Positions 16,210 to 24,468 are shown, numbered from the stretch's first letter. The stretch is 50,936 nt of DNA from an uncultured Dorea sp. (GCA_900550865.1 URTM01000019.1:1-50936), one strand, 5' to 3'. Notes: a model not told the origin generated them from the letters alone. Numbers and translations are program-made.

Positions 16210-17043
16210 ATGAGAGAGAAGAAAGGGAAAACGAAAATCTTTGGCGCATGCATGGCGGTTCTCCTGTTCATGTTATGTGCGGTCCGGGGAGTCTGTGCAG
16301 AAGAGGTACCCGAAGAAAGGCAGATGCCAAGGTTTGTAGATAATGCAGGCCTTTTGTCAGAGGAAGAAGAAAAAGAACTGAACAGTACATTGGATGAGAT
16401 CAGTGAAAGACAGGAATGTGACGTGGCTGTCGTGACTGTGAATGGACTGGATGGAAAGACGGTAGAGGAATACGCAGATGATTTCTATGATTATAATGGC
16501 TATGGTTATGGAGATGATGACAGTGGTATCCTGCTGCTGGTAGCAATGGATGACAGAGAGTGGCATATGTCTACTTATGGTTATGGAATCACAGCATTTA
16601 CGGATGCCGGGCTCGCTTACATGGAAGATGACTTTGTGTCTTACCTCAGTGATGCAGAGTATATGGATGCATTTACCGAATATGCAGATCTGTGTGACGA
16701 ATTTCTTACACAGGCAAAAACAGGCGAACCATATGACACGGGAAATCTGCCGAAAGGAACGGTATCTCCGTTCTGGATAGCAGGTGATCTGCTGATCGGT
16801 ATTGGAATTGCACTGGTGATGGCATTGATCAAAAAAGGAAAGCTCAAATCGGTAAAACAGCAGACGGAGGCAGCTGCATATGAGAGAAAAGGAAGCCTGA
16901 AGCTGACGGTAAAAGAGGACCGTTTTGTGAACCGCCTTGTGACAACAAGAAAGATTGAACGGAAGAAAGAAGACAGCGGAGGAAGTACGGTACATACCAG
17001 TTCTTCGGGAAGAAGCCATGGAGGACGGAGTGGAAAGTTCTAA
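16210..17043 (+). CDS. TPM-domain membrane protein (YdjH-like)
   Basis: 277 residues from the ATG at 16210 (GAGGAG site 9 bases upstream; a longer frame to 16171 lacks one). An N-terminal signal sequence or anchor (IFGACMAVLLFMLCAVRGVC) is followed by a TPM domain: FVDNAGLLSEEEEKELNSTL, DVAVVTVNGLDGKTVEEYAD and DDSGILLLVAMDDREWHMST. A second hydrophobic segment (about 187-206) leads to a basic cytoplasmic tail ending in a Gly/Ser/Arg-rich stretch (SGRSHGGRSGKF). TPM domains are found outside the membrane in diverse proteins, including YdjH. It completes the YdjI-YdjG-YdjH set. Confidence 0.8.
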   Translation: MREKKGKTKIFGACMAVLLFMLCAVRGVCAEEVPEERQMPRFVDNAGLLSEEEEKELNSTLDEISERQECDVAVVTVNGLDGKTVEEYADDFYDYNGYGYGDDDSGILLLVAMDDREWHMSTYGYGITAFTDAGLAYMEDDFVSYLSDAEYMDAFTEYADLCDEFLTQAKTGEPYDTGNLPKGTVSPFWIAGDLLIGIGIALVMALIKKGKLKSVKQQTEAAAYERKGSLKLTVKEDRFVNRLVTTRKIERKKEDSGGSTVHTSSSGRSHGGRSGKF

Positions 17044-17102
17044 AGAAACTATAATTAGACATTTCTTTCAGATTGTTGGTTTAAAAAATCTGTGAAAAGG
17101 AC

Positions 17103-17117
17103 TATATTGAAAGTATA
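17103..17117 (+). promoter_or_regulatory. Second copy of the 15-base TATATTGAAAGTATA sequence
   Basis: Identical to 13564-13578; here 37 bases before the cytidylate-kinase-like start. The shared sequence may place both transcription units under one regulator. Confidence 0.3.
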
Positions 17118-17153
17118 CAGGACGGATTTTACTTACAAAAAGGAGGAAGCGTT

Positions 17154-17756
17154 ATGATTATTTGTATCGGAAGAGAATTTGGAAGCGGTGGTCATGAGAT
17201 TGGCAGGAAGGTCGCAGAAAAACTGGGTCTGGAATTATATGACAGAAATCTGATCGATAAAGCGGCAGAAAAGATTGTTGCGATGCCGAAAGAAGTTCTG
17301 GCAAAGGCGGATGAGAAAAAACACAATCCATGGCTGCACCAGGTGTGGTATGATGTGCCGAATCAGGAACTGAACGGAATGACAGCCAATGATACACTGC
17401 ATCTGGCTTATAGTTCTATTATACGGGAACTGGCGGAAAAAGGAGACTGCGTATTCGTCGGACGCTGTGCGGACTACATACTGGAACAGGCACAGATCGA
17501 TCATATCAGCCTGTTTATCGCAGCGCCATTTGAGTGGCGTGTGAAGAGGAAGATGGAACAGCTTTCGATAGATGAGAAAACGGCGACGGCACTGGTAAGG
17601 AAAAAAGACAAAGACAGAAAAGCTTACTATGATTATTATACCGGCAGAAGCTGGGGCAAACCGCATGATTATGATCTGTGCATCAACAGTTCCAGACTTG
17701 GAATTGAAGTCACGGCAGAGAAGCTTGTGGAGATGATCCGGGAACTGGAGAAGTAA
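17154..17756 (+). CDS. Cytidylate kinase-like protein
   Basis: 200 residues of the Cytidylate_kin2 family. The nucleotide-binding loop is IGREFGSGGHEIGRKVAEKL (residues 5-24), followed by LYDRNLIDKAAE and the VFVGRCADYIL segment; the lid-like region has RVKRKMEQL and RKKDKDRKAYYDYYTG. Family members are predicted nucleotide or small-molecule kinases; the substrate is unknown and true CMP kinase (Cmk) is a different, usually essential gene. AAGGAGG precedes the ATG. It shares an upstream 15-base element with the SPFH operon, which ends about 110 bases before. Confidence 0.8.
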   Translation: MIICIGREFGSGGHEIGRKVAEKLGLELYDRNLIDKAAEKIVAMPKEVLAKADEKKHNPWLHQVWYDVPNQELNGMTANDTLHLAYSSIIRELAEKGDCVFVGRCADYILEQAQIDHISLFIAAPFEWRVKRKMEQLSIDEKTATALVRKKDKDRKAYYDYYTGRSWGKPHDYDLCINSSRLGIEVTAEKLVEMIRELEK

Positions 17757-17808
17757 GAGTTTAAGAAAACCGGGGCAAGATGAAGCCTTAGTGGAGAAAT
17801 AAAAGATA

Positions 17809-17850
17809 ACAGAAGGTCTGGACAGTGCATTAACTGTCCAGACCTTCTGT
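17809..17850. terminator. Perfect 17-bp stem-loop between convergent genes
   Basis: ACAGAAGGTCTGGACAG (17809-17825) and its exact complement (17834-17850) enclose an 8-nt loop. No T-run on the plus strand; on the minus strand TTATCTTTTATTT follows, so it best serves the focA transcript, and may serve both. Confidence 0.75.
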
Positions 17851-17920
17851 GCGTATGATCATAATATCATTTAACCGTAAGATCGTATAGATGATCTATT
17901 GCAGTTTTTTTATCGCTATG

Positions 17921-17960
17921 CGTTCGGAAGAAGCTGCCGGTGGCAGTGCCTTGCATACGC
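17921..17960 (+). repeat. Dispersed hairpin repeat, copy 1
   Basis: Core AAGAAGCTGCCGGTGGCAG (17928-17946) with stem CTGCC/GGCAG around GGT, followed by a GCATAC stretch. It matches copies near 24411, 29210, 29250, 40590 and 50582. It lies just past the end of focA. Confidence 0.6.
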
Positions 17961-17961
17961 T

Positions 17962-18801
17962 TTATTTGCAGTTCTTTCCATGCAGATAGAAGAATAATCC
18001 GCCGATGATAAATCCGCCGCCAATAATGTTACCGATTGTAACAGGCAGAAGATTAACGACGAAGAAATTACTCCAGTTCAAAGAAGCAATCTGACTGCTG
18101 GTGATACCGTATAATTCTTTTGCCTTTGCAACATAGTCCGCATTCATGGAAGCGAAGATTCCGGCCGGGATGTAATACATGTTTGCAACGCAGTGTTCGA
18201 AGCCGGAGACAACGAATGCCATGATCGGGAAGAAGATGGCAAGTGACTTTCCTGCAATGTCCTTTGCAGTAGAAGCCATCAGTACGGCTGCGCACACCAG
18301 AATGTTACATAAGATACCGGAGATCAGAGCAGGCAGGAAAGATAAGCTGACCTTTCCGAGAGCAACTTTGATCGTAAATGCACCAAGCGCACCGCTGGTG
18401 TAATTATACTGTCCGGACAGATATACCAGATAGGCAAGAGCGACAGCACCGACCATATTTCCAAAGTAAACAATCACCAGTGTGCGGACGAGTGCAGCAA
18501 CACTGATCTTTTTCTTAATACATGCCATTGTCATCATACAGTCGCCGGTGAACAGTTCTCCTCCGATGAATACGATCATCATCAGACCTACCGGGAAGAC
18601 ACATCCCGCAACCAGGCGGGCAAGTCCTACATTTGCGATATCATGCATGGCAACATTACTGGACTGCGCACCAAGTGCAATGCAGACCCCGGCCATGATC
18701 CCCATGAAAAATACTTTCTTTTTAGAAGTCGAAGCCTTTTTCGCGGCACCGTTTATATTAGCCTGTACAACTTCCTGTGGAGTGTTAAACATTGAATCCA
18801 T
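17962..18801 (-). CDS. Formate/nitrite transporter family channel (FocA/NirC type)
   Basis: 279 residues with six membrane spans. FNT signatures are visible: MAGVCIALGAQSS early, GGELFTGDCMM in the second span region and GFEHCVANMYYIPAGI (about 200-215) including the conserved pore His. The family forms pentameric channels for formate, nitrite or hydrosulfide; in a fermentative gut anaerobe formate export is likeliest, but no pyruvate formate-lyase gene is adjacent to prove it. It is transcribed alone on the minus strand; the start has a AAAGGAAAGGG-like site upstream. Confidence 0.9.
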   Translation of the reverse strand: MDSMFNTPQEVVQANINGAAKKASTSKKKVFFMGIMAGVCIALGAQSSNVAMHDIANVGLARLVAGCVFPVGLMMIVFIGGELFTGDCMMTMACIKKKISVAALVRTLVIVYFGNMVGAVALAYLVYLSGQYNYTSGALGAFTIKVALGKVSLSFLPALISGILCNILVCAAVLMASTAKDIAGKSLAIFFPIMAFVVSGFEHCVANMYYIPAGIFASMNADYVAKAKELYGITSSQIASLNWSNFFVVNLLPVTIGNIIGGGFIIGGLFFYLHGKNCK

Positions 18802-18945
18802 AATAACCCTTTCCTTTAGTAAAAAATCTTTTTATGTAATAGTTTGATAAAAATATCACATAAAATATAGCATGGATAACAAAGTCCGGGCAACCCGTAA
18901 TTACAATGTTTATGCTCTTTTTTACGTACAGTATCAGATAAATAT

Positions 18946-18953
18946 GCTATAAT
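18946..18953 (+). promoter_or_regulatory. Extended -10 promoter upstream of DUF6472 gene
   Basis: TGCTATAAT-type extended -10 (TATAAT at 18948-18953) with no good -35; the DUF6472 start is 63 bases downstream. Confidence 0.45.
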
Positions 18954-19015
18954 CGATGGGAAACAGATGATAATGAAAAAAGTTATGCAATAGTATCAGA
19001 AAAAGGAGAATTACA

Positions 19016-19195
19016 ATGGCTCAGAATAGCTGCGAAAGCTGTACTTATTATACATACGACGAAGATTATGAAAGTTACATGTGCGATATCAATATGGATG
19101 AAGATGAATATATGCGTCTTATATCCGACCAACACTATCAGTGCCCTTATTACCGGAACGGGGACGAGTATATGGTGGTGCGGAAGCAGATGTAG
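19016..19195 (+). CDS. DUF6472 family mini-protein
   Basis: 59 residues, preceded by AAAAGGAG 8 bases upstream of the ATG. The sequence is acidic and tyrosine-rich with four cysteines (CESC at residues 6-9, then CDIN at 23 and CPYY at 46), a likely small zinc-binding knuckle, and ends GDEYMVVRKQM. This matches my memory of DUF6472, a short protein common in Lachnospiraceae with no known function. Its own promoter and strong ribosome binding site argue that it is real. The next 148 bases to bioB hold no gene but several inverted repeats. Confidence 0.75.
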   Translation: MAQNSCESCTYYTYDEDYESYMCDINMDEDEYMRLISDQHYQCPYYRNGDEYMVVRKQM

Positions 19196-19268
19196 GTGAT
19201 TACAGCAACCTTTCGGTATCACAAGGGTTACGCTTCCTGAACTTAATCCTTCAGGCATTCGATACCCA

Positions 19269-19305
19269 CGGAATAAAAGTTAGGGATCCCTAACTTTTGT
19301 TCCGG
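19269..19305. terminator. Perfect palindrome with extended stem downstream of bioB
   Basis: AAAAGTTAGGGA and its exact complement form a 24-base perfect palindrome (19275-19298), extended by CGGAA and TTCCG outside. It can form a tight hairpin on both strands between the convergent DUF6472 and bioB genes and is a plausible shared terminator. Confidence 0.55.
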
Positions 19306-19343
19306 TCCGGGTAGCCGCCAGCCTGATGCATTAAATTCCAAAA

Positions 19344-20315
19344 TTACGCAGATTCTATCTCATAAGTGAATCCCGCCTCCGTTATCGTCCGGATTGTATC
19401 TTTAATGCCCTGTCCGCCAGCAGTCAGGTAACCGGATGCAAAGATAGAATCGACAACACTTAACAATTCTTTTTCATGTCCCTTAAAATACACTTCACGT
19501 CCGGCGGCACAGCGGATATCTGAATGTGGAACCAGAAGTCGTGCAAGGCAGAGGACTTTCATTCCATATTCGTAGGTAAGTCCGGAGATATCCTGATCGC
19601 CGAGAGGAGTGCCAGGAATCGGAAGCAGGAAGTTGATCGGAAGAGCTTCCGGATTGATCTCTTTCAGTTCCAAAAGCATATCGACAACATCTTCTTTACT
19701 TTCCCCCATACCGATGATACCGCCGCTGCAGATCTCAAATCCGAGGCGCTGAAGCATATGTATATTCTCCACACGCTGGTCAAAGGTGTGTGTGGTGCAG
19801 ATATGGCTGTAATAATTACGGCTGCTGTTCAGATTATGGTTGATACGGTCAAGCCCGGCATCTTTTAACATCCGTGCCTGTTTTTCGGTTAAGAATCCGA
19901 TGGAGCAGCAGAGGTGGGTTCCGGTTCCTTTCATTTTACGGATACGTCCGGCGAGCTGTTCGATCTCAGCATCAGTGAATCCCATACCGCTTAATCCGAT
20001 ACAGTGACGGGAGAGATGGTGTTCATTTACAAAATCATTATCATTATATAATTTGTCATCTTCTACCCATTTGTAAGTGTCGATATCTGCATTGGAGCGG
20101 CAGGACTGTGCACAGTAAGCGCAGTCCTGAGAGCAGTTACCGCTGCGGACATTGGTCAGGATATGAATGCTGACGTGGTTTCCTTTATATTTTTTACGGA
20201 GAAGACCGGCACGCTCAATGAGGGCGTCTAACTGGTCATCGGGAGTATTCAGGATCTCGATGGCTTCTTCGCGTGTTAATACGGGATCTTCGTGTGTGTG
20301 AATTTCTGAAATCAT
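19344..20315 (-). CDS. bioB: Biotin synthase BioB
   Basis: 323 residues from the ATG at 20315, chosen for the AAGGAAGG site just upstream; a longer open frame to 20411 runs through the operator region. Radical-SAM enzyme that inserts sulfur into dethiobiotin. The cluster motif CSQDCAYCAQS (CxxxCxxC) is present, then HNLNSSRNYYSHICTTHTFD, ICSGGIIGMGES and the late AAGREVYFKG block (BioB-type Arg near the second cluster). HydE shares the Cys motif but not these downstream blocks. It stands alone; other biotin genes are not nearby. A BirA-like operator lies in its leader. Confidence 0.88.
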   Translation of the reverse strand: MISEIHTHEDPVLTREEAIEILNTPDDQLDALIERAGLLRKKYKGNHVSIHILTNVRSGNCSQDCAYCAQSCRSNADIDTYKWVEDDKLYNDNDFVNEHHLSRHCIGLSGMGFTDAEIEQLAGRIRKMKGTGTHLCCSIGFLTEKQARMLKDAGLDRINHNLNSSRNYYSHICTTHTFDQRVENIHMLQRLGFEICSGGIIGMGESKEDVVDMLLELKEINPEALPINFLLPIPGTPLGDQDISGLTYEYGMKVLCLARLLVPHSDIRCAAGREVYFKGHEKELLSVVDSIFASGYLTAGGQGIKDTIRTITEAGFTYEIESA

Positions 20316-20362
20316 GGTGTTACCTTCCTTTTTATATTGTTTTATATGTAGTATAGATTGCA

Positions 20363-20391
20363 TGTTAACTAATATAGTCAAAAGGTTAACA
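20363..20391 (-). promoter_or_regulatory. BirA-type biotin operator upstream of bioB
   Basis: TGTTAAC (20363-20369) and GTTAACA (20385-20391) form a perfect inverted repeat with a 15-base spacer, the layout of BirA operators in Firmicutes. On the minus strand the spacer contains TTGACT, a possible -35, so a bound repressor would block bioB transcription. A further half-site, GTTAACA, lies at 20429-20435. Confidence 0.65.
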
Positions 20392-20460
20392 TATTGAAAA
20401 ATGAAAGTCAACTGTGTTTGAAAGAAAGGTTAACATTTCATTAACAGTCATATTTCCGGT

Positions 20461-20553
20461 ATGAACTGGCATCTTGCAAAACCGATCGATGCAGATAAAC
20501 TTGAGAAAGCACTAAAGGGATGTATAAGAAACAGCAAACGAAATAATTACTAA
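20461..20553 (+). pseudogene. C-terminal scrap of a response-regulator receiver domain
   Basis: Thirty codons beginning MNWHLAKPIDADKLEKAL and ending at TAA 20551. The KPID motif with flanking residues is the end of a receiver domain as found in hybrid histidine kinases (usually GMNxHLAKPI). No ribosome binding site or upstream domain is present. The 365-base gap 20316-20680 contains this, the BirA-like operator and the leader of the ABC gene. Confidence 0.5.
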
Positions 20554-20680
20554 GCAGATATCTGAACATTGTAAAGAAAAGATTAAAAAAGTATAAAAAT
20601 ACGGATTTTATAAAAGATTTCTGTATAATAATAAACGTCTGTAAAAATGAATGGCGGATGGAAAAAGGAGAAAAAGATAC

Positions 20681-23600
20681 ATGCTTCAGATACAGCATAT
20701 TTGTAAAGAATACAGGACCGGGAATCTGGTGCAGAAAGCACTGGATGACGTGAGCCTGAATTTAAGGGATAATGAATTCGTTGCAATCTTAGGTCCCAGC
20801 GGATCTGGTAAGACGACACTTCTGAATATCATCGGAGGACTGGACCGTTATGACAGCGGGGATCTGGTCATCAATGGGATATCTACGAAGAAATATAAGG
20901 ACAGAGATTGGGATTCATACCGGAATCATACGATCGGATTTGTATTCCAGAGTTATAATCTGATCCCGCATCAGACGGTATTGTCTAACGTAGAGCTTGC
21001 GCTTACAATCTCGGGAATTGGAAAAGAAGAGAGAAAAAAACGAGCCATCGATGCGTTGAAAAAAGTAGGACTTGGAGAACAGCTTCACAAAAGACCGAGT
21101 CAGATGTCAGGCGGACAGATGCAGAGAGTTGCCATTGCAAGAGCACTGGTGAATGATCCGGATATTCTTCTGGCAGATGAGCCGACAGGCGCACTGGACA
21201 GTGATACCAGCATCCAGGTCATGGATCTTCTAAAAGAAGTGGCAAAGGACCGGCTGGTCGTGATGGTTACACACAATCCGGAACTGGCAGAAGAATATGC
21301 AACCCGGATCGTGACCTTGCGGGATGGAAAGATACGGTCGGATACAGATGAATACATTGTGGATGAACAGGCGTTAAAGGAACCGGAGCATAAGAACATG
21401 GGAAAATCTTCCATGTCCTTCCTGACCGCACTGGCACTCAGCTTTAATAATCTTAAGACGAAGAAAGCAAGGACACTGCTGACGTCATTTGCCGGATCGA
21501 TCGGTATCATAGGCATTGCCCTGATCCTTGCACTTTCGAATGGAGTGAATGGATATATCCAGTCGATCGAAGAGGAGACGCTGTCGGAATATCCGCTGCA
21601 GATCCAGAGTACGGGATTCGATATCACATCCATGATGGTAGGAAATACCGGAACAGATGATAAGGGGAAAGATATTTCCGGAAAGAAGAAAAAGGATGGC
21701 CAGGTAAAAGTACTGGAGATGGTCACAAATATGTTCTCCAAGATGAACACCAATGATCTGAAATCATTGAAAACGAACCTGGAGAAAGACAGTGAGCAGT
21801 TAAAAACTTATACGAATGCCGTGGAGTATGCGTATAATGTCGACCCGCAGATTTACCGGGAAGATCAGGATGGTGTCAGACAGGTACATCCGGATAAATC
21901 ATTTTCATCCATCGGAATCGGAGCGGATTCCGGAGCGAACAGCATGATGTCCTCTATGATGAGTACGAATGTATTTTACCGCATGCCGAAGAATACGAGT
22001 CTGTATGAGAAACAGTATGATGTCAAAGCGGGAAGATGGCCGGAAAAATATAATGAATGCGTGCTGGTATTAAGCCAGGATGGCGGAATGAGTGATTTCC
22101 TGCTGTACACGCTGGGACTTCGTGATCAGATGGAACTGGATGACATGATCAAGGCTTTTGCAAGTGAAGAAGAGATCAAGACCCCGTCTTCGCTTGGAAC
22201 ATATAATTATAAAGACATTTTGAATAAGACATTCAAACTGGTGAATGCCGCAGATTATTACGAGTATGACAGCCAGTACAAAGTCTGGAAAGACAAAAGT
22301 GATAATGAAGCATATATGAAAAAGCTTGTGTCGGAAGGAGAAGATCTTAAGATTGTCGGAATCGTGCAGCCGGCAGAAGGTTCGAAAGCAACCGCATTAA
22401 ATATGGGAATCGGATATCCGTATTCGCTTATGACACATGTAGCAGAAGAGGCAAAGAACAGTGAGATTGTAAAACAGCAGAAGGTAGATTCCAATGTAAA
22501 TGTATTTACCGGTGAAGCGTTCGGTGCAGATTCCGGAGAGAATGGTCTGGATATGGGATCTTTATTTACCGTGGATGAAGATGCCCTTCAGAAAGCATTC
22601 GGCATGGGAGATGCAGATCTGGCAGGCAGTCTTGGAAATTCACTGGATTTTTCGAACGCATTGAATCTGCAGGATGCATTCAGATTAGACGGAAATACTC
22701 TGAATTTATCCGGATTTGTGAATCTGGATCAGGTGGATCTGAATCTGTCCGGGCTTCCATCAGCAAGCCTTGGAGATATGCTGTCGGGGCTGGATGTCAA
22801 GGTGAAACCGGGTGGAATGCAGAAAATGGCTGCCTCTCTGATGGAAGGGTATCAGGCATATGCTAAGACACATCCGGAGGCAGACTACTCACATCTGGGA
22901 GAGAATTTCTCAGAATATCTGAAGACCGACGGTGCAAAACAGATCCTGAAAAAATATTTCTCCAAGATTCTTGAAGAGAGCGGTAAAGTGACCATTACGG
23001 AAGAACAGGTACAGGAGCTCCTTGAGAGTATTATGCAGGGCTTTGAAAAATACGTAAAAGACCAGGGGATCGGAGATATCAGTGTGGACCAGTACAGTAC
23101 GTATTTCCGCCAGTATCTGCAGACGGCAGAAGCAAAGCAGATCATAACTGCCTGGGTCAATGACCTGTATAAAGATGTGAATATCGAGATATCCGAAGCA
23201 GATCTGCAGGCGATGGCGAAGGAACTTGCTTCCGGATACTTAAGCTACGCACAGGAAAAAGGATATGCAGATGTGACGAAGATGGGTGAGAACTTCGCAG
23301 CTTATCTCGGAACGGCAGACGGCAAACAGCGGCTGAGTAACGGTCTTTCGGAGACGCTGGATATGAAGAATCTGGAAAGCCAGCTTTCCTCCGGAATGAA
23401 TGTTTATATGAAGCAGGCAATGGGAGCGTATGCCGGAGCATTTGGAAATGCACTGGAGACACAGATCTCATCAGCGATGGAACAGATCGTCGGACAGATG
23501 TCTGCCGGCATGGGAAAAGTGATGGAATCTGCCATGACACAGATTGGACAGAATCTCCAGAATGTGATGGGAAATGCAATGCAGATCGATACGGATGCAT

Positions 23601-24304
23601 TTGCAAAGGCGTTCCAGTTCAATATGACGGAAGATGACCTGACAGAACTTATGATGTCCATGAGTGGAACAGCAAGCGCAACATATGACAGCAACCTGCA
23701 GAAGCTGGGTTATGCCGATTTCTCAAAACCAAGTGAGATTGACATTTATCCGAAAGATTTTGACAGCAAGGAACAGGTCGTAGATTATCTGGATCAATAT
23801 AATAAGAAGATGGAGAAAGCCGGAAAAGAGGAGCAGGTGATCTCTTACACGGATGTGGTGGGAACTCTGATGTCATCGGTTACGGATATCGTCAATACCA
23901 TCAGCTATGTACTGATTGCGTTTGTTGCAATTTCGCTGGTAGTATCTTCGATTATGATTGGAGTCATTACGTATATCAGTGTACTGGAGCGAAAGAAAGA
24001 AATCGGAATCTTAAGGGCGATCGGGGCATCGAAGAGAAATGTGTCTCAGGTATTTAATGCAGAGACTTTCATCATCGGACTGTGTGCGGGACTGATCGGA
24101 ATCGGACTGACGCTGCTGCTTCTGATCCCTGGAAATATGATCATTCATGCAGTGGCAGATAATCCGAATGTAAGCGCTGTACTTCCTGTTGTTCCGGCAC
24201 TGGTGCTGATCGCACTGAGTGTGGTACTGACATTACTTGGAGGTCTGATCCCTTCTAAGAAAGCATCAAAGAGTGATCCGGTTACGGCGCTTCGGACAGA
24301 ATAG
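20681..24304 (+). CDS. ABC transporter, ATPase fused to FtsX/MacB-type permease with very large ectodomain
   Basis: 1207 residues from the ATG at 20681 (AAAGGAG 10 bases upstream; a start at 20651 has none). Residues 1-230 are a MacB/LolD-type ATPase: Walker A GPSGSGKTT (38-46), signature MSGGQMQRVA (about 141), Walker B ILLADEPTG (about 162) and H-loop MVTHNPE. One membrane span (about 262-290) leads to an extracellular region of roughly 780 residues, then three C-terminal spans (from about 1075) with the FtsX motif LERKKEIGILRAIGAS. The ectodomain has three helical repeats of about 65 residues (about 718-900) sharing GENFxxYLxTxxxKQ. Such mechanotransmitter-type ABC proteins move or sense peptides and lipids without crossing the cytoplasm; the substrate here is unknown. 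Confidence 0.88.
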   Translation: MLQIQHICKEYRTGNLVQKALDDVSLNLRDNEFVAILGPSGSGKTTLLNIIGGLDRYDSGDLVINGISTKKYKDRDWDSYRNHTIGFVFQSYNLIPHQTVLSNVELALTISGIGKEERKKRAIDALKKVGLGEQLHKRPSQMSGGQMQRVAIARALVNDPDILLADEPTGALDSDTSIQVMDLLKEVAKDRLVVMVTHNPELAEEYATRIVTLRDGKIRSDTDEYIVDEQALKEPEHKNMGKSSMSFLTALALSFNNLKTKKARTLLTSFAGSIGIIGIALILALSNGVNGYIQSIEEETLSEYPLQIQSTGFDITSMMVGNTGTDDKGKDISGKKKKDGQVKVLEMVTNMFSKMNTNDLKSLKTNLEKDSEQLKTYTNAVEYAYNVDPQIYREDQDGVRQVHPDKSFSSIGIGADSGANSMMSSMMSTNVFYRMPKNTSLYEKQYDVKAGRWPEKYNECVLVLSQDGGMSDFLLYTLGLRDQMELDDMIKAFASEEEIKTPSSLGTYNYKDILNKTFKLVNAADYYEYDSQYKVWKDKSDNEAYMKKLVSEGEDLKIVGIVQPAEGSKATALNMGIGYPYSLMTHVAEEAKNSEIVKQQKVDSNVNVFTGEAFGADSGENGLDMGSLFTVDEDALQKAFGMGDADLAGSLGNSLDFSNALNLQDAFRLDGNTLNLSGFVNLDQVDLNLSGLPSASLGDMLSGLDVKVKPGGMQKMAASLMEGYQAYAKTHPEADYSHLGENFSEYLKTDGAKQILKKYFSKILEESGKVTITEEQVQELLESIMQGFEKYVKDQGIGDISVDQYSTYFRQYLQTAEAKQIITAWVNDLYKDVNIEISEADLQAMAKELASGYLSYAQEKGYADVTKMGENFAAYLGTADGKQRLSNGLSETLDMKNLESQLSSGMNVYMKQAMGAYAGAFGNALETQISSAMEQIVGQMSAGMGKVMESAMTQIGQNLQNVMGNAMQIDTDAFAKAFQFNMTEDDLTELMMSMSGTASATYDSNLQKLGYADFSKPSEIDIYPKDFDSKEQVVDYLDQYNKKMEKAGKEEQVISYTDVVGTLMSSVTDIVNTISYVLIAFVAISLVVSSIMIGVITYISVLERKKEIGILRAIGASKRNVSQVFNAETFIIGLCAGLIGIGLTLLLLIPGNMIIHAVADNPNVSAVLPVVPALVLIALSVVLTLLGGLIPSKKASKSDPVTALRTE

Positions 24305-24356
24305 ACAGATAACAGGAGAGGAAAACGTCTGTTGAAAAAATCAGAGAGAAAGATTA

Positions 24357-24391
24357 AAATATGCTATGGAGAAATCTGTAGCATATTTTTT
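24357..24391 (+). terminator. Intrinsic terminator after the ABC gene
   Basis: AATATGCTA and TAGCATATT form a 9-bp stem with a 12-nt loop and run straight into TTTTTT (24386-24391). Confidence 0.85.
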
Positions 24392-24400
24392 GATATTGCC

Positions 24401-24450
24401 ATGCATTCGGAAAAAGCTGCCGGTGGCAGGTTCTGTAGATCAATGTATGC
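24401..24450 (+). repeat. Dispersed hairpin repeat, copy 2
   Basis: Core AAAAGCTGCCGGTGGCAGG (24412-24430) with the CTGCC/GGCAG stem, then TTCTGTAGATCAATGTATGC. It resembles the 44-bp units at 29190-29277 over almost their full length. It separates the ABC terminator from the alcohol dehydrogenase gene. Confidence 0.65.
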
Positions 24451-24468
24451 AGGAAAGAAGGAGAGATT

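Noticed and set aside
24402..24436. Very small terminator-like stem in the dispersed repeat
   Set aside because: The CTGCC/GGCAG stem lacks a T-run and a real terminator already lies at 24357-24391, so it is listed as a repeat.
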